From positions 5,237,909 through 5,301,908 of the forward strand of contig PTFA01000005.1 in NCBI GenBank assembly GCA_003342895.1: 64,000 nucleotides of DNA. The letters are read 5' to 3'. This DNA comes from Casuarius casuarius. Its lineage: Eukaryota; Chordata; Aves; Casuariiformes; Casuariidae. Positions 53,701 to 62,800 of the stretch are shown here, piece after piece (the first letter of the stretch is position 1; every line of letters begins with the position of its first letter). The notes beneath the pieces are model-generated. The model searched no databases. It worked only from the letters and a program-made list of their open reading frames with translations, and was not told the origin of the DNA. The position numbers and the translations under genes are program-made.

Positions 53701-56700
53701 AATCAAGAGGAAACTTAATCATAAGCTACAAAATACCTGGGGAGAGAGGTTTCTGAAAGCAGATGGCTCTTTACTGCAGCAGGAAAAAAGCCATTAAAGA
53801 GACCTCATAACTGGAATTGGAAGCTAAAGAAGGGTCTCACTGCAAATAAAGGTGTCAATTATTAACAGTAAGGATAAATAATCACCAACGTGCCCACCTC
53901 TAAATCAAAACACTTTTTCAGAGACACTGCTGCCCAAGTAGAAATTATAGGCTTGATTCAGAGTGATCTACTGAGATTTGTGACTTCTGACATACAAAAG
54001 GTCAAAAGTCTTTTCATCCTTTAAAAGCTATGAACTAACACAACTGCAAATTCTGAAGTTAACAAAGACTGATTGCTAGCCTTTCACATAAAATCACTCA
54101 AAGACAGGCTATCATCACCAAACGGCTTTCTCCCTGATTCTTAAATAAACAAACAAAAACCCACACAGGAGAAATGTTACATTGGCATGTACTGGCAAAA
54201 ACAATCAGTATGATTCTGATAGCATCTTGTCAAAGATTTTGCTCTAATGGGACTGGACAAAGTCAGTGCAGACGGTGTTCCATCTTCATTATTTACATCT
54301 CATTCACCCAGTATTTAAAGAAAAATGGACAGGAGGACAATCCATGTGTGTGTGTGCGCATGCGTGCGTGCGTGTGTGTGTGTGTATTTTTACACATACA
54401 CACACGCACACATATATTGAGGATGTATGCAGACCACCTTGAGCCTTGAACCCACAGGTCTCTACATTAGAAGACACTACATGACACATTACTGCATGCA
54501 GACTCTATATATAAGCAAGCATTTCCCTGCACAGAGCACTGTCTGGCAGAAGGGCTGGATTTGTTGTTGAAGGGCTATTTGCACTGGAGAAATGGGAGCC
54601 ATATACAGTGATTTTTCTTTTTGCAAACCATGTAGAGAGATGGAGCTGAAGCTTAAAAGGAAGCTTAGGTTTTAAAAGCATGTTACAGGATAACATAACC
54701 TCAGGAACTGGAAAAAAAAGAAAAAAAACAGTAANACAAGTTATATTCTGGGGCTGGCCCCAGTTTGGCACAGCTAAGCATATAATAGAAACATACCATT
54801 TCTGCAGCAATCACTGTGTCAAGCCTCTAGCCAAGGCAAGCTGCTTCAAATCCAAGAGTAACTTCAAAGCATTCCCGAGCACCAAAGCATGAAGAGGAAG
54901 GCAGGTGGGGACGAAGACGAGTCTCCAACACGCAGCCCTCAGGGGACTGGGAAATGAGCACACCCAGACACCTGGCCACAATTTGAGGAGAGAAGTCATA
55001 GAAATGACTACTCGGCTGCCCACTGCCTCACCTCTGCGAGGCTCACAAAATAAAACATGTCAATTTAGCTGGTCCCAGAGGATGAAAAGCTCCATGCAGA
55101 TGCTGCAGCCTCTGCCTCCAGGTTCCTGCTGCACGCCAGCCCCTTCATATTTCTTGCGCTCATTTTTCACCTACAGATCTCACACATCCCAAACAAGGGG
55201 CAGTCACAGTCCTAAGGAGTGTGTACCCACCGCAGACAAGGCAAAGGGTGAGAGGGCAAGGAGGACCCTACATTCGCATCCCAAGTCATGCAGGAGGCTA
55301 ATCAGAGAGCCACTAGTGAAACCCACATCTCGCCTTGCTCATGGTTGTCTGACCCACAGCCCTCCCTTTCCAAAAGGTGGCAGAGACAGGAAGACTGAAG
55401 AAAAAAAAAAGACCAAGTGTAAGAGAAAATAAAGGATTTTTCCCTAACTCTTTACTTCTCACAAGGGAATCTGTGCCCCAAAAGACTGATCTGCAGCAAG
55501 ACTTCACCATTATCCAGCATCCTTATTCTCTGCCTCTCCTCCCAGCTTTTTCATCTCCGTCTCAGAAGCATCTACCGCTTCACAATTACCCACAACACTT
55601 ATTCATAGCTACTCTGCAGTTGTCTCTTAAAACGCGAGGCTCACAACTGGAAACCAGCTGTGAGAGAAGCCACTGCGCAACTGGTGCAGCTCATCAGTAC
55701 CCAGGGCACAGCCTCCCTTTTTACGTTACAGCCTGTATCCCTCCCCAGGCTGGATCTCTTGCTTGCCAATTCAGGCATGCAAAAGCATATGGTCAGCAAA
55801 CCGTAAGCGTGCAGGTCAGAGGTATAAATAACTCTCTAAAGTAGCCTTAGTCTTACTATTTTATGCAAAACAGAATATAAGAATAGATTCTCTGAAAAAG
55901 CAACTAGATACCAGATGTCTTCCACACATCTGCTTTAAAATAGTTATACTAGTCACTGCTTTCATAAACTAGAGATTTAGGAACTGGCACCTTCAGCGAA
56001 CACATACTTTAACATTGGCTTGTGAATATACAGAAAAGGTCTTCTCCATTAAGCTAGGAAAATCCTCTTAATAGAGTGAATTCAGAAGAACCAATAGCTA
56101 GGAAAAACCAGTGTTAGCACCTTGACCTTATGAACACTTAAATGTGCTCTCACCTTGAGGTCAACAGGGCTACTTGAAAGAGTTAAACACAGGATTATAT
56201 ATTGGCCAGACTTTGCACTCCTCGTACTTTTTACCTCTTTACGTAAGATTTTTAATTATATCAATAGGTCAGTTTGATGACTGTAGGAAAAAAAAAACTG
56301 TAATAGCTATGTTACTGGGCCAACTGAGAATGGCTCATACCAGAAGTTAATTGGTCCTCTGTAAGAGGCAGTAAGAACGCACTTACAGAGTCAGAGAAAT
56401 TATTCATTCAACCATAATGACTGAAAGGAAACATTAAAAAAAAATTTTCAGTAAGGTTCTCAGAGAGCTGGCAGTGTGTGGGGGAGACAGAAATTAATAT
56501 TCAGTGGCTTAAGCCTGTTTTGAAAATCATTCACCAAAGAAGAACGACCTTTTGCTCAACTTCATTGTAACCTGGGCCTCTGTGATCCCAATTCTGCTAC
56601 TAATTTGGAAATATAGAGATGAAAACCATTACAGAAGTTGGGTGCCATTTAACTAACACACATTTCTGAAATGTGACTAATTTCTTCCTAGAACGGGCAT

Positions 56701-59700
56701 GCATTGATTTAAAAGAGAAGGGAGAAGATAGGTAACCGAGCAGTGTGACATGAGGTCAGTTTGGTCCAAGAACACCGAATCTAGTGCTGTGGGTGCGAGG
56801 TCAAAGGCTGGAGAAATTCAGCAGGTCCCCTGGTTATCGGGACGCCACATCTGGCAGGGACCCTACTCCGACCAGGATAGGTCAGAAGCTCCGGGCCAGC
56901 ACACCTGCCGCTAGGACAACCCACACGCCCCACAGGGCTGCTCCTGCAGATGTTCAGCACACACTACCCAGCCTCCAATTTGACCTTTTTGTGGGGTACG
57001 CACAAGGCCCTCATCCTCCCTGCCCACCCCTCGCCTACGACCGCACGATCTCTAACGACACACGACCTGTTGCTATGGAAATAAATGGCAATTTTAAAGA
57101 CTATTTTTAAAGAAGACTGGCAACGCTACCCTTTAGGAAATGAGATCCGCGTGGAACAACCCCCTTCCCCCACCGCTGCTTATCCTCTCCAGCGTGCCGG
57201 CCCCCAGCGTGCCTTTTATGCAGATGTCCTCCCCTCCAACAGCAATGTTATGTTTAATGATTCACCCGCGCCGTGACTCACCAGGAGGCCGGGGGCCTCC
57301 NGCACAGGATTTGGCAGGCACCTGCCCACTCTCGATGCAGAAACGGTAACTGAATGCTGAGCAGCAGATTAGCGTTACATAATTAAAACACGCCGAGTTA
57401 AAAGCAACTGGATAAAAATGACACAGAAAGCTAGTTTACATCCAAATATACATTACGGCATTGCACTTAACTTTAAAAGTCACCTTTGCTAAAAGGAGCT
57501 AGTAGCTCCAGGCCACATTAATAGAACTACTGCTTCCATGAGGGCTCTCATAAGGACCGTAACAGGCGCCTTCTCAAAGCTAAGCTCTAAAATAGCATCC
57601 AAACCCGGTTTGACTGTACTGTGCCATTTTCTCCCTGCTGCCGACCTGAGGTGTGTGCGTTCACAGCGAGCACTTATGCACGCATGCAAGCCCCACATGT
57701 AAGCAGTCTCATTACCCTGCTTCGATCTCCCCTGCCGCAGGGCTGCACCCCGTGGCAGTGGGAGCGCAACGCCTCACCATGGGAAATCATGAAAACGCAA
57801 CGGCAGGAGGAGTTCAGCAATCCGCTCAGTGGGGCAGCGTTTGGAGCACGTGAATTTTTTTTGCACATTCTTCATATTGGCCTCTCAGTCAACCTTACCT
57901 CTCAACTCCCCCCCAACCCTTCACTCTACAGATGTATCCCCAGCTCTCCAGACAGCACAGGAGCACATGGACCTCACTCTCCGGACCCTACACCTCCTGC
58001 CCCCAGGGCACTGGCACTCTCAGTAGCTGTCCTTGAACTCCAACATGGACTGGAGTTCACTGGCATTGTCAAGAGCACCATCTACCTCCACTATTTGACA
58101 ACAGAGACACTTTTAATCTTTAATGTCAAACCCCGCAGTGCTGCCACCCTCGAAATTCCCCCCTCTCTCTCTTACGGACTCAAGAATTGAAAAATCACCA
58201 GGATGATGCCTTTGGATATATATCAGGCTGCCAAGTTAACTGTAACACTATGATCTCCTCAAGTATTCCCCTCTCTGAGCTTTGCTGTTTTGAAGCCAAT
58301 AGGTACTTAAAGGTCATGAGAGAGATTCCAATGTTAAGATTAAATAAACAAGAATGCCAAAAAACAAGAACAACTCCTCCTCCTCTATTATGAAACATTC
58401 TGTAGAATGAACTGATGATTAAATGCTTTCCATTCGTTTCCTATTTTTAAACCCACTTGTAACTGTTTCTTGGCTTTTAAAAACATCATCTGACTAGAGC
58501 TCTATTAATTACCTAGCGGCCTCAGCAATATGAATTTCTTCAGGACTTTTCCCTGAAGGAGGCTCCCTCACTTTTAGACTAGTTTGAAAGTTATCCCTAT
58601 TAATTTCCACTAGGTAAGGAGGCAAGCAAGCTTTCTATCTGAAGTTTCTTCTGCCTGTCCTCCTGCCACAGTACTGTTCCTATCTCCTGTATGCATTAAT
58701 TTAAAGATGTTCACATAAAGCAGCTTGGAAACATAAATGAAAAAGGGAAGGCTTTACACAGATGATATTTCCAGATCATCTCCAAAAACCCTGTCTCACT
58801 CTGAAAAGCCTCCTCACAGGTTTTATTAGTTGTCCTCAGTAAAACACGTGCAGCTATGATGTCTTTACAAAATCACAATGGCTTCTTGATAGACTTTTTT
58901 TTTTAATTGTTTGCTTTCTTTTTTTCTTAAGAGAAAAAAAAACCAAGACTTCAGCAAGACAGGTTTTAAAACTGAGGCCACCTGAAGTTATATTCCTATA
59001 TGTGTATTTACAAATATAAATAAAACTACCCGCCGTTCATTTGGAGATACCCAAAAGGTCCAGATACTTACTACTGAAAAATAACTGTAGTTAAATTTTT
59101 TTTGGATATAAATCTAAAATGATGCAAGTTGGAAGGGACCTCTGGAGATCATCTTGCCCAATGCCTTGCTCAAAGCAAGACCAACTTAGACCACATTCAC
59201 ACCCTTTCCTTCTATGTCATGTGCTCCAGCATGCAAACTTCATGGTGGTTCTCATTTGACTAATCTGGTTTGTGAGTCTCCACTTACCTTAACCACAGAT
59301 TTTGAGTACATTGAAACAAGTACATTTCTTGCCCTTCTCTCATTTCTTTTTGACAAACATTTTACTTTTAATTCAAAATGTTAACAGTGCAAAATCAGTA
59401 ACTTTTGCCGAGTGCAATTCCTCTGTCAATTGACAAATGTCTTTACTTTAAGTCTGCAGACACTGTGAATAAACAAATCCTTTCTGCAATTTCATTATAG
59501 GTATTTCAACTAGCACAGATATTCACATGTATCCTCAGTGTATCACCACCATACTAGCAACACTTCATTACTCCATGACAAACAAAAAAGAACTCGGTAA
59601 ATCAACATCAACTTCGCACAAATCACTACTACCTTCATTGAAGTTGTCATNGGTCGAGATGTGGGTCAGGGGAGATTGGGGCCGAGAGTCCCCACACAAG

Positions 59701-59849
59701 GAATAGCTGTGCTCTGCCTGGATGAGAGGCGCTGGGGAAGCCGGAGACAATTCCACTTCCATTATTTCATTCTTCTCAGATAAGAAAGGATCATTCAAGA
59801 GCTGGCCTAGGACATCTGGTGAAAACTCATCCAGGAACTCTGTGAAGTG
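26683..59849 (-). CDS. CREB3L2: CREB3L2 (BBF2H7), ER-anchored bZIP transcription factor; exons 2-12 of 12, first coding exon outside window
   Basis: Eleven exons on the minus strand, all with AG acceptors and GT donors and compatible phases, join into 1458 nt: 485 codons and a TAA. With the roughly 34-residue human first exon this gives about 519 residues, against 520 in human. Fragment numbering: acidic N-terminal activation region 1-130; IKTE and [13 protein letters not shown] blocks in exons 3-4; [15 protein letters not shown] in exon 5; basic region about 256-283 ending [10 protein letters not shown]; leucine zipper with heptads L284, C291, L298, L305, L312, L319; membrane segment about 340-356; S1P-type RSLL at 389-392; lumenal tail with three N-glycosylation sequons (N445, N469, N482). 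Family knowledge: ER stress sends the protein to the Golgi, S1P and S2P release the bZIP part, and it activates secretory-pathway genes such as SEC23A, notably in cartilage. Preferred over CREB3L1 by the [11 protein letters not shown] and [10 protein letters not shown] segments and by the DGKI neighbour. Confidence 0.97.
26759..27678 (-). other. CREB3L2: CREB3L2 intron 11
   Basis: Bounded by donor AG|GTGAAT and acceptor ccctacag. It holds a TAAA microsatellite near 27168-27188 and an unusually long U-rich tract (minus strand) just before the exon 12 acceptor. Confidence 0.9.
27679..27904 (-). CDS. CREB3L2: CREB3L2 exon 11, lumenal domain with S1P site
   Basis: Encodes [20 protein letters not shown], a diverged middle part, then [24 protein letters not shown] fits the RxxL consensus cut by site-1 protease. 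NET at fragment residue 445 is a conserved N-glycosylation sequon. The acceptor is tgtatgcag and the donor AG|GTGAAT. Reading on past this donor meets a stop immediately, so splicing to exon 12 is needed for the usual C-terminus. Confidence 0.95.
27905..28860 (-). other. CREB3L2: CREB3L2 intron 10
   Basis: Bounded by GTAAGT and tgtatgcag. Nothing else recognisable; the plus-strand ORFs near 28487-28838 have no known match. Confidence 0.9.
28861..28987 (-). CDS. CREB3L2: CREB3L2 exon 10, transmembrane helix and first lumenal residues
   Basis: Encodes [20 protein letters not shown] followed by [14 protein letters not shown] and SYTDSV. The hydrophobic run is the single membrane span. [11 protein letters not shown] separates CREB3L2 from CREB3L1. 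The acceptor is tttgccag and the donor G|GTAAGT. Human has Val where the first Met is here. Confidence 0.96.
28988..29929 (-). other. CREB3L2: CREB3L2 intron 9
   Basis: Bounded by GTGAGT and tttgccag. Plain sequence with no recognisable repeat or exon. Confidence 0.9.
29930..30029 (-). CDS. CREB3L2: CREB3L2 exon 9, end of zipper and start of membrane anchor
   Basis: Encodes [20 protein letters not shown] followed by [13 protein letters not shown]. It gives the last zipper turns (L312, L319), the basic stretch just before the membrane, and the first residues of the transmembrane helix. The acceptor is cttttcag and the donor ATG|GTGAGT, phase 0. TQTGTCLM is identical in human CREB3L1 and CREB3L2. 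Confidence 0.96.
31188..31214. repeat. 27-bp segment repeated exactly at 39970-39996
   Basis: The same 27 bases, beginning AGCTAATTGTAGGACAGACC, occur here in intron 8 and at the right edge of the gap in intron 6, in the same orientation. Confidence 0.95.
34980..34995 (+). promoter_or_regulatory. Isolated GC-box pair in intron 8
   Basis: GCGGGGCGGGGGCGGG contains overlapping Sp1-type GC boxes in an otherwise AT-rich intron. Function unknown. Confidence 0.3.
35071..35120. repeat. (GTTT)n-rich microsatellite
   Basis: TTTG units with one CATGTGG interruption in intron 8. Confidence 0.9.
37192..37260 (-). CDS. CREB3L2: CREB3L2 exon 8, leucine zipper
   Basis: A 69-nt exon encoding [20 protein letters not shown] followed by TN and a split Arg. 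It contributes heptad positions C291, L298 and L305 of the dimerisation zipper. The acceptor is ctgtctccag and the donor AG|GTAAAG. Found from homology because it is too short to stand out as an ORF. Confidence 0.95.
37261..38645 (-). other. CREB3L2: CREB3L2 intron 7
   Basis: Bounded by GTAAGC and ctgtctccag. No recognisable repeat, exon or RNA gene. Confidence 0.9.
38646..38704 (-). CDS. CREB3L2: CREB3L2 exon 7, DNA-contacting basic region
   Basis: A 59-nt exon encoding [19 protein letters not shown]. It completes the bZIP basic region; the N/S-x-x-ESRR-type signature contacts CRE/UPRE-like DNA. It is too short to show as an open reading frame and was found from the expected continuation of exon 6. 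The acceptor is tccttag and the donor AA|GTAAGC, leaving phase 2; the split codon with exon 8 restores the second K of EKKVE. Confidence 0.95.
39054..39969. other. Assembly gap (916 N) in CREB3L2 intron 6
   Basis: Left edge ends in 17 consecutive A (39037-39053). The right edge begins with a 27-bp copy of intron 8 sequence. No CREB3L2 exon is missing, since exons 6 and 7 lie on either side and join in frame. Confidence 1.
39970..39996. repeat. 27-bp segment repeated from 31188-31214, at gap edge
   Basis: Begins at the very first base after the N run. The flanks beyond the 27 bases do not match. Confidence 0.95.
40601..40747 (-). CDS. CREB3L2: CREB3L2 exon 6, start of the bZIP basic region
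   Basis: Encodes 49 codons beginning [20 protein letters not shown], then [17 protein letters not shown] and [10 protein letters not shown]. This is the CREB3-family-specific segment in front of the basic region plus the first half of the basic region, nearly invariant among vertebrates. The acceptor is cacttgcag and the donor AAG|GTAAAT; both boundaries are phase 0. Confidence 0.97.
40748..41328 (-). other. CREB3L2: CREB3L2 intron 5
   Basis: A short intron bounded by GTGAGT and cacttgcag, with an A-rich run near 41286-41303. Nothing else seen. Confidence 0.9.
41329..41510 (-). CDS. CREB3L2: CREB3L2 exon 5, Pro/Ser-rich segment with [15 protein letters not shown]
   Basis: Encodes [20 protein letters not shown] followed by a Ser/Pro/Ala-rich linker and [13 protein letters not shown]. 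The TPPSS core is the kind of phosphodegron read by FBXW7, and FBXW7 control of CREB3L1/CREB3L2 is reported in the literature; its use here is inferred. The acceptor is gccattcag and the donor CAT|GTGAGT. The linker after GSDSEG differs strongly from human. Confidence 0.95.
41511..43313 (-). other. CREB3L2: CREB3L2 intron 4
   Basis: Bounded by GTCTGT and gccattcag. No recognisable element. Confidence 0.9.
43314..43401 (-). CDS. CREB3L2: CREB3L2 exon 4
   Basis: A short exon of 29 codons plus one base, starting [10 protein letters not shown] and ending FLNLSSKE. It carries the strongly conserved [14 protein letters not shown] block of CREB3L1/CREB3L2, which includes an IKLE sumoylation-type motif. 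The acceptor is cttttctag and the donor is G|GTCTGT. The exon joins in frame to exon 3 (phase 0) and exon 5 (phase 1). Confidence 0.95.
43402..45078 (-). other. CREB3L2: CREB3L2 intron 3
   Basis: Bounded by GTACTT and cttttctag. No recognisable element. Confidence 0.88.
45079..45245 (-). CDS. CREB3L2: CREB3L2 exon 3
   Basis: Encodes [20 protein letters not shown] onward through [12 protein letters not shown] to TDGM (55 codons after a two-base split codon). The acceptor is ccttggcag and the chosen donor is ATG|GTACTT. This donor makes the exon 3-4 junction the same length as human between the leucine before the junction and the IKLEP block. IKTE fits a sumoylation consensus that is also seen in the human protein. 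This is the most diverged part of the protein, so identity rests on position, phase and the PSVSLTVTA block. Confidence 0.92.
48245..48345 (-). mobile_element. Ancient L3-like tail relic
   Basis: GTGCCAGGCACTGTACTAGC followed by AGAATAAAGTGGCAGTCCTTGCCCC matches, in reverse complement, the same tail type seen near 25300 (GGGCAGGGACTGTCT ... GTACAGTGCCTAGCAC). Confidence 0.65.
50949..50999. repeat. A-rich low-complexity tract
   Basis: AAACAAATAAAACAAAAGAC-type sequence in intron 2. Confidence 0.8.
54343..54413. repeat. TG/CG and CA dinucleotide hairpin
   Basis: A TG- and CG-alternating left arm ending in GTGTGTGTGTA, a TTTT loop at 54387-54390 and a CA-rich right arm TACACATACACACACGCACA are reverse complements with few mismatches. 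Confidence 0.9.
57069..57082 (+). promoter_or_regulatory. RFX X-box-like motif in intron 2
   Basis: GTTGCTATGGAAAT differs at one base from the common X-box form GTTGCTATGGAAAC. It lies in a relatively GC-rich intron block, which makes a regulatory element possible but unproven. Confidence 0.35.
59112..59195 (-). mobile_element. CR1 LINE 3'-end fragment
   Basis: Contains GTTGGAAGGGACCTCTGGAG followed by ATCATCTTGCCCA, close to the well-known avian CR1 tail in reverse complement. The rest is diverged and heavily truncated. It supports an avian source. Confidence 0.85.
59633..59849 (-). CDS. CREB3L2: CREB3L2 exon 2, N-terminal activation region
   Basis: Encodes 72 codons plus one base, beginning [20 protein letters not shown] and continuing with the family blocks [22 protein letters not shown] and SPLTHI. 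The acceptor is cctccacag at 59850-59858 and the donor G|GTAGTA follows 59633. Codon 67 contains an ambiguous base at 59651, so that residue is unresolved, but length and frame match the human protein, so no indel is hidden there. The exon is rich in acidic and hydrophobic residues, as expected for a transactivation segment. Confidence 0.95.
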
Positions 59850-62800
59850 CTGTGGAGGTAAAAGGGAAAAACTTATCTCTTTGTCTGTCTGTCATGCCAA
59901 CAACAGGAGAACATTGATCAAAACAATTCCAGTAGGTGCACCAGGCCCCCGTGCCAGTCAGCAGCAGGATCCATCAGCCCTGCCTAATGGCCTCCTGCTC
60001 CAATCACTGCTTCAAGCTGAAGAGTTGCAGCTGGAACAAAAGTCCTCTCAGAGGCATACATTAAAACAGAAGAGCCTATGATTAGCTTGCAATGAAAACA
60101 GAACATAAAAGCATGGTAGCCATGTTCTGAAGCAGCATCCTTTTTTTTTTCCAAAGATACTCACTACAGCAAGTCACCATTAATGGGAAAGTGCATTTCA
60201 GCCAGACAGCGTGTAAAATCCGGCATGGTTTATTGTCAGAATATTCTGTGCGTGAAATGGGATATATTAGGTTACACGTTCACTGGGGCACTGAGAGAAG
60301 AAAAAGGAAACAAATACTCAGATATAAACTCCCTGCCACTAAGTGTGGCAATTGTAGCTGCACAGAACATACAGCATGTTCTAGGAAAAGGGTCCATAGA
60401 TGCCCTCAGCCAAGCAATTAACGCATCTGGTATAAATTTGGTTTCCTGGCTGATACATGTATTTATTTTTGAAGTAGTAATCCAGACTAGAGCCCACATA
60501 CAGCTTCTAAACTGTACAGCTGCAGCTCCTGATGGCCAACACCAGTTACCACCTTATCTATTACACTGAACACATTACGCTGACAGCGCATGATATGGCT
60601 GCATTCACCAGGAAACTTGCATTCTTTTCTTATTCAAAATGAGCCCAAAACAAATCTGTTGATCTACTTCCTTGAGACTCCAATTCCATTCCCAGCAACA
60701 GCCAAAAACTTTGCAGCTCTGGTTCTATTCATTTCAAATGTCAGAAGACTCTACATCTTTGACAGACCAAGGAACTGCATTGCTAGAAAAGCCATTCCTA
60801 GAAAAACATAATAATTTCTTCTTGTCTCATTCACACAAAGAATTCTATTTTTGCACAAAAATATTTGTACAATGAAGTGTAACTAGCTTTTCCAAACAAT
60901 CAGGCATTATCTACCATCTTATATAGGAGTCTTTGTCAATTGAGGCACGACTGCTATGAAAGTCCAAGTCTGTTTTATTTGCTGTTTTTGCAGGCAGTAT
61001 TGATTTTGGCTCTTTGCTTTGCTCTCTCTTGCAGAAACAAAACACTGAAATTCAAGATTTGTCTTCCTGTAGACTAAATTTAGTTTAGAATTAAACTTAA
61101 AGAATTAAACTAGTCATTATTATANAAATCAGTGAGGGAAGCAGTGTGGTCATACGCCCATGCACACGCATTTCTTAGCTCCGGCAGCACCACCTGTGAC
61201 CTCGAAGTCTGATTCTGGAAGACACTGAGCACAGCCAGCTCTCCCAGAGGACCCAAGAAGTTTGCAGACGTACAGCACCTCTTCCAAGATGTTCACCAGT
61301 GCTAACTGGGCCTTCATGCAAAACTAATAAGTCCTCAGACAACTCTGACAGACACTCGGGAGAAGAAAGTATTTACTAAACGTAAGGCAATAAAAAGAGG
61401 ACTCCAGTTACTATCCTGGAATAGTAAGCTGCCTGAAGTAAAGCCTTTACAAATGGCCAAACAGATGCCTTTTCTCATATTTACTTGCCATGAATGATAA
61501 CACTACTAAACAAGCTCTCAGATGACTGAGAATGAGGGTCATGACCACCTTAGAAATCCTTGTTTGCTTTAGTTTCAATGTTCAAGGACTCACTAGTGCT
61601 TCACATTCAGGGCTGCTTCCCAACATCTGCTAGGGTAAATGTATAAGCTACAATTCCCTACTGCCCAAAAAGGAAAGAGAAAGGAAGTTCAAAATTAGTT
61701 GAATATCCTCGCACACCAATAAAGACACTCTGACTAAGACAGGGACAGCAGCCATCAAAGTGCAACCAGGGACAGAAATGTTTCCCAACTAACAGCATGA
61801 TAAAAAGCAAGAATGAACCTACGAAAAGCAGTGCCTCTCTTGGAGGGAAAATTTTCCATACAGTCTCCACGCTTCTTTTCATTCAGGCTTATGGCTAGGG
61901 TCAATTATATTTCTTTGCATTTTTTTCCCTAAACCTGGCTAGAACATTTTCCTCTTCCTAATTCTTGCCCGCATTCATTCATAGCAAGATGCCGAAATAG
62001 GACTGCTACAATATTTGCACATTGGTTTCAAGACAACTACAGTATCACCAGCACCATCTACTCTGAGGATGTCAACTTTGAAAGTATCATACCTAAGAGT
62101 CAGGTTGGTCTGAAGCTATTTAGATAGTCTAAATTAACAGAATGAACTGAAAGACAAAATGACCCCAGTACACTTGGCTACTTTTGGTAACTTCACAAAA
62201 CTCTATTAGCCTTCTGCATACTGCTACTTCGATATCAAGAAATTTGTATCAATTGCTATTTTACTACTTCTACTGGTTTCAAATTTGATATTAAGTTAGA
62301 TAACTTTTTTCTTCTTCTGAATGAGGAATTTTTCTAAAACCAACCCAGGAAAAACAAAGAAGGAAGCAAGAATTCAACTTCCCCAAAACAGAGAGAAAGA
62401 GAACCTTGGCATGGGGAAGGGAGTTTACCACATTCATCGTCATTTGGGCTTTTTCCTTTTCACATGCAGCTGCAAAGTTGACAAGCAACAAGCTGCGAAG
62501 AAGAAAAGAAATTGCATTCACAATGCAAGTGCCTGACAGTAAATAAATTGTTGATGATTTTTTAAATGGTCCTCTGTAGTTATTACCATTTTATAAATCT
62601 TGTTCTTAATGGCCTGTGATACAACCCAGGACACTGGCCAATAGGGAAGTCTCAAGCAGTTGCCACAGGCTAGACTGTGCAACTGCTGGATGCAGGGAAT
62701 AAAGACAATTTTAGGGGTCTGGACTTCTCCTCACTCAACCATTACAAAAACAACACCTCTTGAGTTACAAGAATCTTTTAAATCTTAAACAACATCTCTG

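Larger units (their letters stand above)
45246..59632 (-). other. CREB3L2: CREB3L2 intron 2 (14.4 kb)
   Basis: The longest complete intron here, bounded by GTAGTA and ccttggcag. It holds an ancient L3-like relic near 48245-48345, two relatively GC-rich blocks (about 51550-52350 and 56780-57320) that may be regulatory, a TG/CA hairpin near 54343-54413 and a CR1 fragment near 59112-59195. No coding exon recognised. Confidence 0.9.

Noticed and set aside
54905..55432. 175-codon plus-strand frame in intron 2
   Set aside because: Low-complexity Lys/Arg-rich end caused by an A-rich run; no family match.
57621..58190. 189-codon plus-strand frame in intron 2
   Set aside because: No recognisable domain or splice structure, antisense to the gene.
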